Positions 16,100 to 22,679 of a stretch of 25,605 bases of DNA are shown piece after piece. This stretch comes from a virus. Under the pieces are notes generated by a model. The model ran no database searches and was not told the DNA's origin. It saw nothing but the letters and a program-made list of their open reading frames with translations. Each line of letters begins with the position of its first letter. Position 1 is the first letter of the stretch. The translations under genes were made by a program, and so were the position numbers. The DNA lies in the IMG/VR virus record IMGVR_UViG_3300006104_000065, positions 1 through 25,605 of that record; one strand, 5' to 3'.

Positions 16100-16102
16100 A
16101 AG

Positions 16103-16300
16103 TTAGCCTTTCTTTTTCTCTTCTGTCTGAGGATATTTTCCTTGAAGAATCTTCAAAGAAAAGTTTTGGTTGTCATAAGCAATAACAGCACAAAGATGCA
16201 ATGCCGACTTGATGGGTGTGTCCGGAAGGGCTTTAAACATTCTCTTTTTTAGAGAATGCAGTCTTTGTTCTATCAGAGCTTTCTCATAGTCTTCCTGCAT
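16103..16300 (-). CDS. Small hypothetical protein
   Basis: The ATG at 16300 follows GAGGAG and gives 65 residues (MQEDYEKALIEQRLHSLKKR...). The in-frame extension to 16339 would overlap the previous gene and lacks a site. It is helical and basic, ending EEKKKG. No family is recognised. Confidence 0.7.
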   Translation of the reverse strand: MQEDYEKALIEQRLHSLKKRMFKALPDTPIKSALHLCAVIAYDNQNFSLKILQGKYPQTEEKKKG

Positions 16301-16304
16301 AGGT

Positions 16305-16499
16305 TTACTCCTCAAAAGAGATCCTGTCAGTAACAACACTGTATCCTAGCGCCTTTATTGCTTCAATCGCGTCTTTAGTAATTGTTCTTGTCTTGGCAAC
16401 AGCACAAAAAAGCCTGGCATTTTCATTGTGAGGATAGTACTTCATCACACCGTACAATTCACGCTCTTTTAGCATCACGACCCTTGATTCCTCTACCAT
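16305..16499 (-). CDS. Small hypothetical protein
   Basis: The ATG at 16499 shares one base with the upstream stop (TAATG) and has GGAGCAG before it, giving 64 residues with an alternating beta/alpha pattern (YGVMKYYPHNENARLFCAV, then DAIEAIKALGYSVVTDRIS). TTG at 16520 and ATG at 16511 are alternatives. Function unknown. Confidence 0.68.
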   Translation of the reverse strand: MVEESRVVMLKERELYGVMKYYPHNENARLFCAVAKTRTITKDAIEAIKALGYSVVTDRISFEE

Positions 16500-16717
16500 T
16501 ACCTGCTCCATTCTGCACAATGTGATATAGCAGGGTTGTCTTGTCCGATTTCTTCAACAACCCATTTCACGCACACAGGAGACCCGATGTTCTGCGGTCG
16601 AACGCTATAGACGTAGGCGCTCGACAGCAGAAGTGCTATTAGGGTGAATATAAAGATCTTGAGCAAGCGACACCTCTGCAAGGTTGACTTCATTGAAAGC
16701 ATCATAGGACCTTTCAT
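16499..16717 (-). CDS. Small single-span membrane or exported protein
   Basis: The 72-residue product has a basic N-terminus, then a hydrophobic stretch (LLKIFIFTLIALLLSSAYV) and a polar C-terminus with two Cys. It may be a signal anchor, with the tail in the periplasm. Small membrane proteins of this type include spanins and inner-membrane effectors; there is no lipobox and no neighbouring lysin to support spanin. Start at 16717 or 16705. Confidence 0.65.
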   Translation of the reverse strand: MKGPMMLSMKSTLQRCRLLKIFIFTLIALLLSSAYVYSVRPQNIGSPVCVKWVVEEIGQDNPAISHCAEWSR

Positions 16718-16733
16718 TGATCAAACCTACTGC

Positions 16734-17249
16734 TTATTCTACATCTTCCCTAGAAGTGTTATCGTCATGTTTTCTAAGCTCTGCAAGTCTATCCTCAACC
16801 CTGTCTAATGCGTCTTTAATGATGTCTACATTTCTTGCAGCGTTCTCATATGTTGTCGTTTGAACTCCACACAGTACTCTTATCCAGTACAACTGGCTGT
16901 GCTTTAAGTCTCGTGTGCACTTCAAGAAAACTGTAATGGGGCAGTAGTCAGAATGGTCAAAGCCGTGTGTTGACGAAAAGATTTTCATCGTAGCAAATCC
17001 TTGCTTGGACGTTCCTGACTTAAAAAGTCGTGAAAGATGAAGAGCTACATCATGATGAGAACTGTCTATAAGCCCTTTCTCAAGAAGCGTGTCAATAAAG
17101 GAGGTGTCATATGACAGAAAACGCTTTCCATCAGCCTTTGCATAACCATTCAAGAAGGCTGCGGCAGGCACTACCTCTGCTCCCTGCGGCACCCATACAG
17201 CTTTGTCAATGTTTTCCTGCTCTTCACCTACTTGTTCTTTTTCCTGCAT
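16734..17249 (-). CDS. Hypothetical phage protein (171 aa)
   Basis: The start at 17249 shares one base with the upstream stop (TAATG), with GGAGGAC in front. The sequence holds KAVWVPQGAEVVPAAAFLNG, then YDTSFIDTLLEKGLIDSS, then SSTHGFDHSDYCPITVFL, and ends in a coiled coil (ALDRVEDRLAELRKHDD). It is larger than its neighbours and looks well folded. I do not recognise its family with confidence. Confidence 0.75.
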   Translation of the reverse strand: MQEKEQVGEEQENIDKAVWVPQGAEVVPAAAFLNGYAKADGKRFLSYDTSFIDTLLEKGLIDSSHHDVALHLSRLFKSGTSKQGFATMKIFSSTHGFDHSDYCPITVFLKCTRDLKHSQLYWIRVLCGVQTTTYENAARNVDIIKDALDRVEDRLAELRKHDDNTSREDVE

Positions 17250-17569
17250 TAGAAGAGTCCTCCTGAACCGAACATGCTTCCCCCGTAATTCTGCCGATTC
17301 ATCGATTGGTAGTATGCAAAGGGCGCTGCTTGCTCAGGCGTCATAGCCTGCTGTCCATGTCCGTTCCACTGTGCATAACGAGGGGGATCAGGTAGTTCCT
17401 TAGAAGAAACTGCGGACAGTTTCTTGATATTCACAACGTCAGTCCACCTTAGTCCCGCGGACTTTAACATTCTATTTGCAGCTTTCATAGCGTTAACAGC
17501 CTCTCCCTCATTAGGGGAATCTGTTAACATAAGTACTTTAACTAGCTTTTCTATGTCGAGGGAGGTCAT
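17249..17569 (-). CDS. DUF2786-like small phage protein
   Basis: The 106-residue product begins MTSLDIEKLVKVLMLTDSPN, then EGEAVNAMKAANRMLKSAGL. This is the helical pattern with ASPN-type turns seen in DUF2786-like and related phage proteins. The rest is polar and Gly/Gln/Tyr-rich (YAQWNGHGQQAMTPEQ, then MFGSGGLF). AGGAA precedes the ATG at 17569. Function unknown. Confidence 0.72.
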   Translation of the reverse strand: MTSLDIEKLVKVLMLTDSPNEGEAVNAMKAANRMLKSAGLRWTDVVNIKKLSAVSSKELPDPPRYAQWNGHGQQAMTPEQAAPFAYYQSMNRQNYGGSMFGSGGLF

Positions 17570-17633
17570 AGCATTCCTATGTTTGAGTAATGCCAGATGA
17601 TGGGATGTTGGTGTCAGGAAGGAAGTTTCTTGA

Positions 17634-17885
17634 TTATAGTTCTTCTTGCACAGAACCTAGTGTCTTGCACTCAGCAGAGCAGAATTCTTTTCCATCGCCG
17701 CCAAGGAAGGGGTCATTGAAATATAGGCCTGCAAGAAACGGTTCATTGTTAGGTGTAGTAAGCAGTTTCTTTCCTGTAGGAAGGCGCTGTGGGAAGTGGT
17801 GTTTGACACGTCTTGATGTTTTCTTACAATGGTAGCAAGTGAATTCTTCCGGGTAGAAGGTAATGTAAGACTTAAAATTATCCAT
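17634..17885 (-). CDS. Small zinc-ribbon-like protein
   Basis: The 83-residue product has CYHCKK near residue 17 and CSAECK near residue 69. These two CxxC/CxxxC pairs would form one zinc site. Between them lie PTGKKLLTTPNNEPFLAGLY and a Gly-rich turn. Another frame (17657-17923) overlaps it and was judged a shadow. Function unknown. Confidence 0.65.
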   Translation of the reverse strand: MDNFKSYITFYPEEFTCYHCKKTSRRVKHHFPQRLPTGKKLLTTPNNEPFLAGLYFNDPFLGGDGKEFCSAECKTLGSVQEEL

Positions 17886-17968
17886 GAAATGGTGCCCCTA
17901 TTCCGACTTGCACGGCATATCAAGTTTACAAAACTCGCACATCTCTATCTATGTTTTAGGGGCGGTCG

Positions 17969-18166
17969 CTACTTTCTATGGAAATACTCCCGTGCACTGT
18001 TCTTACAGCCCGTGACTGCTTCGAGAACCCCATAACCACAAAGTCGAAGCACTGTTCGTAAGAGAGCAGCTCTAAAGAAAAAGTACCTGGTTTTCAAGTA
18101 TAGTACAACGTACCTTGCCAAACCAACTTCCTTTACCCCATCTTCCGTTACGTCGCAGTACTTCAT
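17969..18166 (-). CDS. Small hypothetical basic protein
   Basis: The ATG at 18166 has CAGGAG at the right distance. The 65-residue product is basic and moderately hydrophobic (VGLARYVVLYLKTRYFFFRA then ALLRTVLRLCGYGVLEAV). It may touch membrane. No family is recognised. Confidence 0.6.
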   Translation of the reverse strand: MKYCDVTEDGVKEVGLARYVVLYLKTRYFFFRAALLRTVLRLCGYGVLEAVTGCKNSAREYFHRK

Positions 18167-18223
18167 TAAGACTCCTGCTGAGCTAAGAGAATGTGCCCCG
18201 ATCTCTCCGGAGCGTCAAGCCTA

Positions 18224-18415
18224 CTAACTTCGTGCCATTTGAAGCCTTCGCAGGGGCTTTCCTACGTAGAAGGGCGCATACTGCACTGAGTCCTGTGTCC
18301 TCAGATCACATGCAGTTGCCTTCTCGGGCGCCATTATGGAGTATAGGACAGTACCATTAGAGGGCGGATCCGGCTCAATAGAAACATAATAACTAGATTC
18401 TTCGACGAACCTAAT
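18224..18415 (-). CDS. Probable small protein with no standard start codon
   Basis: Starting at an ATT (18415-18413) that overlaps the previous stop, an open frame reads IRFVEESSYYVSIEPDPPSN, then GTVLYSIMAPEKATACDLRT, ending QMARS. It fills a gap that otherwise holds nothing. The sequence looks like real protein, but the first ATG is at 18334 and would leave 36 residues. It may begin at a rare ATT, be joined to the upstream gene by a +1 shift, or be a decayed gene. Confidence 0.45.
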   Translation of the reverse strand: MRFVEESSYYVSIEPDPPSNGTVLYSIMAPEKATACDLRTQDSVQYAPFYVGKPLRRLQMARS

Positions 18416-18692
18416 TTCCTAACGGAGATGTTTGCTCAGCTGTTTCTGCGACCAGTTGAACAGTGGCAGGTTCAACGGCAGGTACATTTTCTGTCTCGAC
18501 GACAGGGGGCGTCTGTGTAAGTGTGAAATGGGCCTTGATCTCAGCAATAGCCGCCCAAATCGTCTCCAAATCGACCTTGACAGGCTGCATGGAGGCAATC
18601 GATGTTTTGATTTCACTAACCGATTGTTTAAGAGCCAAGATATCGTCTGCGAATGTCATGACCTGTTCCTTCAGTGAGTTGTTGAAAAGCAT
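18411..18692 (-). CDS. Small coiled-coil protein with acidic tail
   Basis: Of two starts, the ATG at 18692 (GAGGA upstream) and the ATG at 18659 (AAGGA upstream), the longer is chosen. It has 93 residues, a helical part (ADDILALKQSVSEIKTSIAS, then DLETIWAAIAEIKAHFTL) and a Pro/Val/Glu-rich disordered tail. Function unknown. Confidence 0.7.
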   Translation of the reverse strand: MLFNNSLKEQVMTFADDILALKQSVSEIKTSIASMQPVKVDLETIWAAIAEIKAHFTLTQTPPVVETENVPAVEPATVQLVAETAEQTSPLGN

Positions 18693-18705
18693 GCGTGTTC
18701 CTCGT

Positions 18706-18873
18706 TTATGTTGAGGCTTCCCTTAGCTGCACAATTTCAGCCTGAGGAGGCCCTTCTTGTATGTATGTCATGAACCTTTCTGCTACTTGAATAGCTTCCT
18801 TGTAAGAAGCTCCGGCTTCAACTGCAAAACGTAGGCATTCTGCTCTCATACAAGAGACGTCTTCTTCAGTCAT
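18706..18873 (-). CDS. Small hypothetical protein (55 aa)
   Basis: The ATG at 18873 with AAGGAC upstream starts MTEEDVSCMRAECLRFAVEA, then GASYKEAIQVAERFMTYIQE and GPPQAEIVQL, and stops with TAA at 18706. It is a helical, acidic, compact product with good spacing to both neighbours. Function unknown. Confidence 0.7.
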   Translation of the reverse strand: MTEEDVSCMRAECLRFAVEAGASYKEAIQVAERFMTYIQEGPPQAEIVQLREAST

Positions 18874-18896
18874 AGTAATTGTCCTTCTAGAGAGAC

Positions 18897-19058
18897 CTAC
18901 TTCTTTTTCTTTGACGCTTCCCTTTTCACAGAATAGGCGATAGCTACTGCCTGTTTAACTGCTTTCTTCGGGGACTTGCCTTTGGCTTTGATAGCTTCAA
19001 CTTCAGTCGAAACATTTTTCTCGAAAGCCTTCTTTGAGGCGGACTTAATTAACGGCAT
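18897..19058 (-). CDS. Small basic protein, DUF6496-like (53 aa)
   Basis: Starting MPLIKSASKKAFEKNVSTEV, it continues EAIKAKGKSPKKAVKQAVAI and AYSVKREASKKKK. The pattern of a KNVxTEV part followed by KQAVAIAYSVKR is widespread in small proteins of podophages and bacteria (DUF6496, as I recall it). Its very basic character could suit DNA contact. Function unknown. Confidence 0.75.
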   Translation of the reverse strand: MPLIKSASKKAFEKNVSTEVEAIKAKGKSPKKAVKQAVAIAYSVKREASKKKK

Positions 19059-19063
19059 GTTGT

Positions 19064-19333
19064 TTACTCCTTGCTTCCCCAGAATTGAAAAAAGGGTTTC
19101 TTTTTCACAGGTTCACTGAAATTTACGCGAGCCGATTCCATGGGGTCATGGCGACACACATACAACTGATTCCTCTCAGGATCATATTTGATCTCAGGAG
19201 CGAAGGCGATAGTGGCGAGATCTACTTTGTTAATGGAGCCTATCATAGATGCTCTGATAGCACTCTCGGAGGTTGCCCTCCCTGTAATTTCATGCGTTTC
19301 AGGATCAAAGAAAAGGAACGTTCTTGAACTCAT
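19064..19333 (-). CDS. Small hypothetical protein
   Basis: The 89-residue product (MSSRTFLFFDPETHEITGRA...) has a beta-rich first half and a Pro/Lys/Phe-rich end (PVKKKPFFQFWGSKE). Function unknown. Confidence 0.7.
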   Translation of the reverse strand: MSSRTFLFFDPETHEITGRATSESAIRASMIGSINKVDLATIAFAPEIKYDPERNQLYVCRHDPMESARVNFSEPVKKKPFFQFWGSKE

Positions 19334-19337
19334 TCGT

Positions 19338-19661
19338 TTAACCTACAAGTATAGCGTAAGGTGTTGAAGGGGTTGAGGCAATAAGGTTTACAGCACCTTG
19401 AGGACAGACCGTCGACCACTCGTCTTTACCTAAAGGTCCTAGGGTGAATCCATTCCCATTAATAGCAGGGGTCGTTCCATCCAGTGTGTAAGCCAGACTA
19501 GCAGCTGCACTAGGGTTCTGTATCTTCAGATAACGTCTTGGAAGACCCGATCCTGTAGCTGAAGGAGCAGCTGCTATGATGAATATTGCTGTTGTCCCAA
19601 CTGTTCCTAGAACAGAAAGAAGTGAGGGATCTGTACCGCCTATAACTACATTTGTACTCAT
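19338..19661 (-). CDS. Small beta-rich virion-like protein
   Basis: The 107-residue product has GTTAIFIIAAAPSATGSGLP, then RRYLKIQNPSAAASLAYTLD and GNGFTLGPLGKDEWSTVCPQ. The RRYLKIQNPS...AYTLDG...GxxxxLxPxGxxxW pattern is that of small beta-sandwich head or tail decoration proteins. GGAGG precedes the ATG at 19661. A virion role is likely but not shown. Confidence 0.75.
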   Translation of the reverse strand: MSTNVVIGGTDPSLLSVLGTVGTTAIFIIAAAPSATGSGLPRRYLKIQNPSAAASLAYTLDGTTPAINGNGFTLGPLGKDEWSTVCPQGAVNLIASTPSTPYAILVG

Positions 19662-19963
19662 TTGCCTCCGTACTCCTTGCCCGCTCCTAATTGGTGCATT
19701 TCATACCCTCCGCCGTATGTGCTGTGTGCTTTCTCAAGACTCTCTGCAGCAGCTGCGGCCTTCGATCCTTGCTGTAAGTAGTTCTGGCCTCGATCCTCGT
19801 CGCCCCTCTGATACCAATCAGCTGAACTATCGTAGGCATTCTGAGCTTCCTTGTGATGTCTTTCGACAGCGGCATGTTTGGAAGAATTAGCCTTTTCGAA
19901 GTGATAGCGAGCACGGTTTACAAGATCTTCGACAATGTCAGAGAGCGCAGGTTCTTTCGCCAT
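19658..19963 (-). CDS. Small helical protein ending in LGAGKEYGGK
   Basis: The ATG at 19963 shares a base with the previous stop (TGATG); the GTG just before it is an alternative. The 101-residue product is mainly charged helix (VEDLVNRARYHFEKANSSKH, then HHKEAQNAYDSSADWYQRGD) and ends MHQLGAGKEYGGK. This end matches that of the next gene upstream (LLGAGKSYGSK). Its stop overlaps the next start. Function unknown. Confidence 0.72.
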   Translation of the reverse strand: MAKEPALSDIVEDLVNRARYHFEKANSSKHAAVERHHKEAQNAYDSSADWYQRGDEDRGQNYLQQGSKAAAAAESLEKAHSTYGGGYEMHQLGAGKEYGGK

Positions 19964-20199
19964 CACTTAGATCCATAAGACTTGCCTGCACCTAGAAGCT
20001 TTTGTGTGTCAGAAGCTCCGTAAGGGAAACTTGTTCCTTCGTGATCATTGAAGAACGAAGGGGAGTCTTCAGTATTGTTCGAAGGCGGCGTAGGTTTTCT
20101 CTTAGGCAAAGGTACATCATTCTTAGGTGAAGAGAAGTCTGTTCCTTGATGATCATTGAAAAAGGATAAAGAGTCTTCGGGGTCACCGGCTGTCGTCAT
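19963..20199 (-). CDS. Small protein with duplicated SFFNDHxGT motif and LLGAGKSYG end
   Basis: The 78-residue product is polar and Pro-rich. EDSLSFFNDHQGTDF and EDSPSFFNDHEGTSF repeat about 30 residues apart, and the end is QKLLGAGKSYGSK. GGAGAG precedes the ATG at 20199. Probably disordered with short recognition motifs. Function unknown. Confidence 0.7.
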   Translation of the reverse strand: MTTAGDPEDSLSFFNDHQGTDFSSPKNDVPLPKRKPTPPSNNTEDSPSFFNDHEGTSFPYGASDTQKLLGAGKSYGSK

Positions 20200-20409
20200 C
20201 TAGCGCTCTCCATAAGTTGTGCCCTCACCATGCGAACGCATGTGAGGTCCTTGTCCGTATTTCTTCAGCAGTGCCATCTCTTTACGATCAACAGCTTCAT
20301 CCTGTCGTAGGCCTTCAAGGACCTCAGACTTCGTGTGAGCAGTGCGGATCTTGTTATGAGCTGCTACTTCTAGGTGTTCAAGATCTTTCAGGGAGGTTAG
20401 CTTCTTCAA
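20200..20409 (-). CDS. Small protein with a KYGQGPHMRSHGEG C-terminal motif
   Basis: TTG at 20409 overlaps the previous TGA (TTGA), with GGGAGAAC in place upstream. The 69-residue product is charged helix followed by KKYGQGPHMRSHGEGTTYGE. The motif recurs in the genes at 20406 and 20913. Function unknown. Confidence 0.7.
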   Translation of the reverse strand: MKKLTSLKDLEHLEVAAHNKIRTAHTKSEVLEGLRQDEAVDRKEMALLKKYGQGPHMRSHGEGTTYGER

Positions 20410-20645
20410 CGGTGTTCTCCCATTTCTTTTCCTTCGCCATGCTTCTTCATGTCGTGCCCTTCTCCGTAAGGCACTACTCGGTGAACGTATCCTCCATACG
20501 CATTGTCTTTCTTGTCGCGTGCGTTACGTGCTCGATTGATAGAAGAATAAGGGCCTCCTACCATCTGCCCCTTAGAAAGTCCATACGACGTGCCTTCTGG
20601 GCCGTAGTAATGTACAGCGAACTTCTCCTTCGAAGACTCTTCCAT
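20406..20645 (-). CDS. Small protein with PYGEGHDMKKHGEG motif
   Basis: The 79-residue product begins MEESSKEKFAVHYYGPEGTS, has a GGPYSSINRARNARDKKDNA part, then PYGEGHDMKKHGEGKEMGE. The ATG at 20645 uses AAGGAC from the end of the previous gene as its ribosome-binding site. Function unknown. Confidence 0.7.
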   Translation of the reverse strand: MEESSKEKFAVHYYGPEGTSYGLSKGQMVGGPYSSINRARNARDKKDNAYGGYVHRVVPYGEGHDMKKHGEGKEMGEHR

Positions 20646-20647
20646 TT

Positions 20648-20908
20648 TCAGTCCTTGTGGTTAGGTGGCTTGCGGGCTAGTTTGTCGTGGACGTCTCTGT
20701 AGCCTTGACGAGCAAGAGCTTCATGCCTTTCATACGATTCCTTTATAAGGGGCTGCAGGCGCGCCTTTTCTTGGTTATAATCTTGCGGGCGTAAAGTACC
20801 TACATGCAAGCTATGCCGGATCATGGACTTCGATTCTTCGGGGGTGTAGCCTTGTCGGAAGTAACCTTTGAAGGCTTCCTTGATGTCGTCAGAAGATCTG
20901 CTTTTCAT
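20648..20908 (-). CDS. Small protein with VHDKLARK C-terminal motif
   Basis: The 86-residue product has DIKEAFKGYFRQGYTPEESK and a basic middle, and ends RQGYRDVHDK, then LARKPPNHKD, almost the same as the protein at 1621-1980. GGGAGG precedes the ATG at 20908. Function unknown. Confidence 0.72.
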   Translation of the reverse strand: MKSRSSDDIKEAFKGYFRQGYTPEESKSMIRHSLHVGTLRPQDYNQEKARLQPLIKESYERHEALARQGYRDVHDKLARKPPNHKD

Positions 20909-20912
20909 TGTT

Positions 20913-21233
20913 TTAGTCCTCCCGGCTCAAGTAGTCTTGACCAAACTTCGAGTTCTTGAACTCATCAGACTTCTTGTATTCTTCCAATCCGTGCGTACGA
21001 CCTGACCTGATAGCGTTCGTTTGCTTCGTATGAAAACGTTTCTTGACAAGATCTTCCAAGGACCTACCTTCTCCGTGAGATTCCATGTCGTGACCTTCGC
21101 CATACTTCTTGGCCTCGGCACGAAGCCTTTCATGCTCAGGAGTCCATGACGTAAGCTTCTTATTGACTTCGGCAACACGAGCCTTCTGCTCAGGTGTTGT
21201 CAATCTGTTCCATGCTTCTTCGTTGTGTTCCAC
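20913..21233 (-). CDS. Small protein with KYGEGHDMESHGEG motif
   Basis: GTG at 21233 stands one base after the previous stop, with AAGGAG at good distance, and is preferred to TTG/ATG at 21266/21263 inside the previous gene. The 106-residue product is charged helix (HNEEAWNRLTTPEQKARVAE) then KKYGEGHDMESHGEGRSLED, with a Lys-rich end. The motif sits in the middle here, not at the end. Function unknown. Confidence 0.7.
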   Translation of the reverse strand: MEHNEEAWNRLTTPEQKARVAEVNKKLTSWTPEHERLRAEAKKYGEGHDMESHGEGRSLEDLVKKRFHTKQTNAIRSGRTHGLEEYKKSDEFKNSKFGQDYLSRED

Positions 21234-21234
21234 G

Positions 21235-21651
21235 TTAATTAGCTCCTTCAACTTGACCCTCATCAAAGAGGATCTTCACAATTTGTGGTGCTAAGGAAGC
21301 ACCGTCCTTGCCGGTTATCTCGGCTGATTTCATCGTTGGATACATGTACTTCAAGCACTCTCTTGCCGCCATCGCCCTGAGTTCTGGTGTTATAGGCTTG
21401 TCTGATTCATCATCCAAACTCAATGCTAACTTATTGCCGTCTGCGATGTACAGTAATGTTGCAAAAGGATCTACACCTAATTGTTCTGCTAGTGCAAAAA
21501 GATCTTCTGTCGTACGTTTAAGACAAGGTCCTGATGCTGAGATAACCTGTTTTGCTACCTTGGAGAGCGAAGAATCAAACGGATCAACTACCTGCTTCTT
21601 TGATTTCTTGGCAGGTTGTTTCTTAAAGGATGTTTGTGTGTCCTTAACCAT
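21235..21651 (-). CDS. Possible terminase small subunit or related DNA-binding protein
   Basis: The 138-residue product has a Lys-rich N-terminus, then EQLGVDPFATLLYIADGNKL and ITPELRAMAARECLKYMYPT, then KSAEITGKDGASLAP. The DPF...A...ITPELR...A...KYxYP pattern is one I associate with phage proteins annotated as small terminases. It lies far from terL (about 9 kb), so the role is only a suggestion. The ATG at 21651 has no clear ribosome-binding site; GTG at 21681 is an alternative. Confidence 0.6.
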   Translation of the reverse strand: MVKDTQTSFKKQPAKKSKKQVVDPFDSSLSKVAKQVISASGPCLKRTTEDLFALAEQLGVDPFATLLYIADGNKLALSLDDESDKPITPELRAMAARECLKYMYPTMKSAEITGKDGASLAPQIVKILFDEGQVEGAN

Positions 21652-21731
21652 GGTTACAAAGGTGTTACGCGGAAGAAACACTTCACGGCAGTATTTATCT
21701 TAGATTAAACGCTCTTAAGAATCAAGCAAAA

Positions 21732-22040
21732 TTATTGGGCGTCGACGTATTTCCTAACATCATCGATGTTTCTGATAGGAAACTCGCGTCCATGTACGCC
21801 GATACGTCCTCCTTCTTTCATGTTTCGTGCCTCAAAGTAATAGTATGAAGCAATTTTGTCCCCTAGGACACTGTCAAGAAGATCGAAAACTTCCTGTATT
21901 GCTGTACCTGTGTATTCGAGACGATAAGCGAAGTCCCCTTGCAGGTCTCGTAGAGCCCTGTTGACTTCGCTATACTGAATTTCTCTACTTTCCATGACGG
22001 AAAGGAACTGCAAAGCCTGTTCTTGTTGCTTGCTAATCAA
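21732..22040 (-). CDS. Small hypothetical protein
   Basis: TTG at 22040 overlaps the end of the phosphoesterase gene by 8 nt, with AAGGGTGG upstream; ATG at 21995 is an alternative. The 102-residue product is helical (QEQALQFLSVMESREIQYSE, then QEVFDLLDSVLGDKIASYYY) and ends with a small beta part. No family is recognised. Confidence 0.68.
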   Translation of the reverse strand: MISKQQEQALQFLSVMESREIQYSEVNRALRDLQGDFAYRLEYTGTAIQEVFDLLDSVLGDKIASYYYFEARNMKEGGRIGVHGREFPIRNIDDVRKYVDAQ

Positions 22041-22677
22041 TGTCCACCACCCTTACAGGATTAACAGGTCTATACTGTTCGTTGCATATAGCCGCATTCA
22101 CATAGAGAACGCCATCTACAAGTTTTTCTCCTGAGCCTCCATGGATGTGTCCGAAGACATGCAGCTTTAAGCGCTTAAGGTCTTTGATACGTTTTCGAAG
22201 TGCCTCACATCCTAAAGGAACCCTTGTATCTTCCCTCACCTTATCAAGTATTCCATACGGAGGACCGTGCGTCACTAGTATCTCCGTGTCAGAAGGAATA
22301 GCCTTCCAGTGTTCTATGGAAGGCTTCCCTCGCTGTAGGGAATACGCCCAATTATTGAACTCTGGTGAGAAAGCAGAACCGAAAATTCTCCTGCCTCCAT
22401 ACTGTAAAGAAGATTCTCTTACGAAATGTATTTTATCTGACAGTTCATCAACAAGAGCCTTAGCATCGTCCCAGTTATCCTGAACCCACACCTCATGGTT
22501 ACCTTGGACAGACAGCACTAAATCTGCAGGCTGTTTATGAAGCCACCTGTGGTATCTGATGACCGATTCCTTTTCACCCCTGTGGCTGTAGTCGCCTGCC
22601 GATATCAATAGGTCGCAGGGAGGAACAGTAAGCCCCTCGAACTGCGTATGTGTATCTGATAGCATAGCGATTCGCAT
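22033..22677 (-). CDS. Calcineurin-like metallophosphoesterase
   Basis: The 214-residue protein has the full metal-binding set of the family: DTH (Asp8, His10), GDY (Asp29), GNHE (59-62), THGPP in the second half and GHIHGG near the end. It is of the small single-domain type (MPPED/YfcE-like) acting on phosphoesters such as cyclic nucleotides or RNA ends; the substrate cannot be told. GGGAG with eight bases of spacing favours the ATG at 22677 over the one at 22683. It follows gcrA with a 1-base stagger and may be part of the same early unit. Confidence 0.9.
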   Translation of the reverse strand: MRIAMLSDTHTQFEGLTVPPCDLLISAGDYSHRGEKESVIRYHRWLHKQPADLVLSVQGNHEVWVQDNWDDAKALVDELSDKIHFVRESSLQYGGRRIFGSAFSPEFNNWAYSLQRGKPSIEHWKAIPSDTEILVTHGPPYGILDKVREDTRVPLGCEALRKRIKDLKRLKLHVFGHIHGGSGEKLVDGVLYVNAAICNEQYRPVNPVRVVDID

Positions 22678-22679
22678 GA

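Noticed and set aside
17898-17942. Minus-strand 14-codon frame MCEFCKLDMPCKSE
   Set aside because: It fills a gap and has a CxxC, but is very short, without a clear ribosome-binding site.
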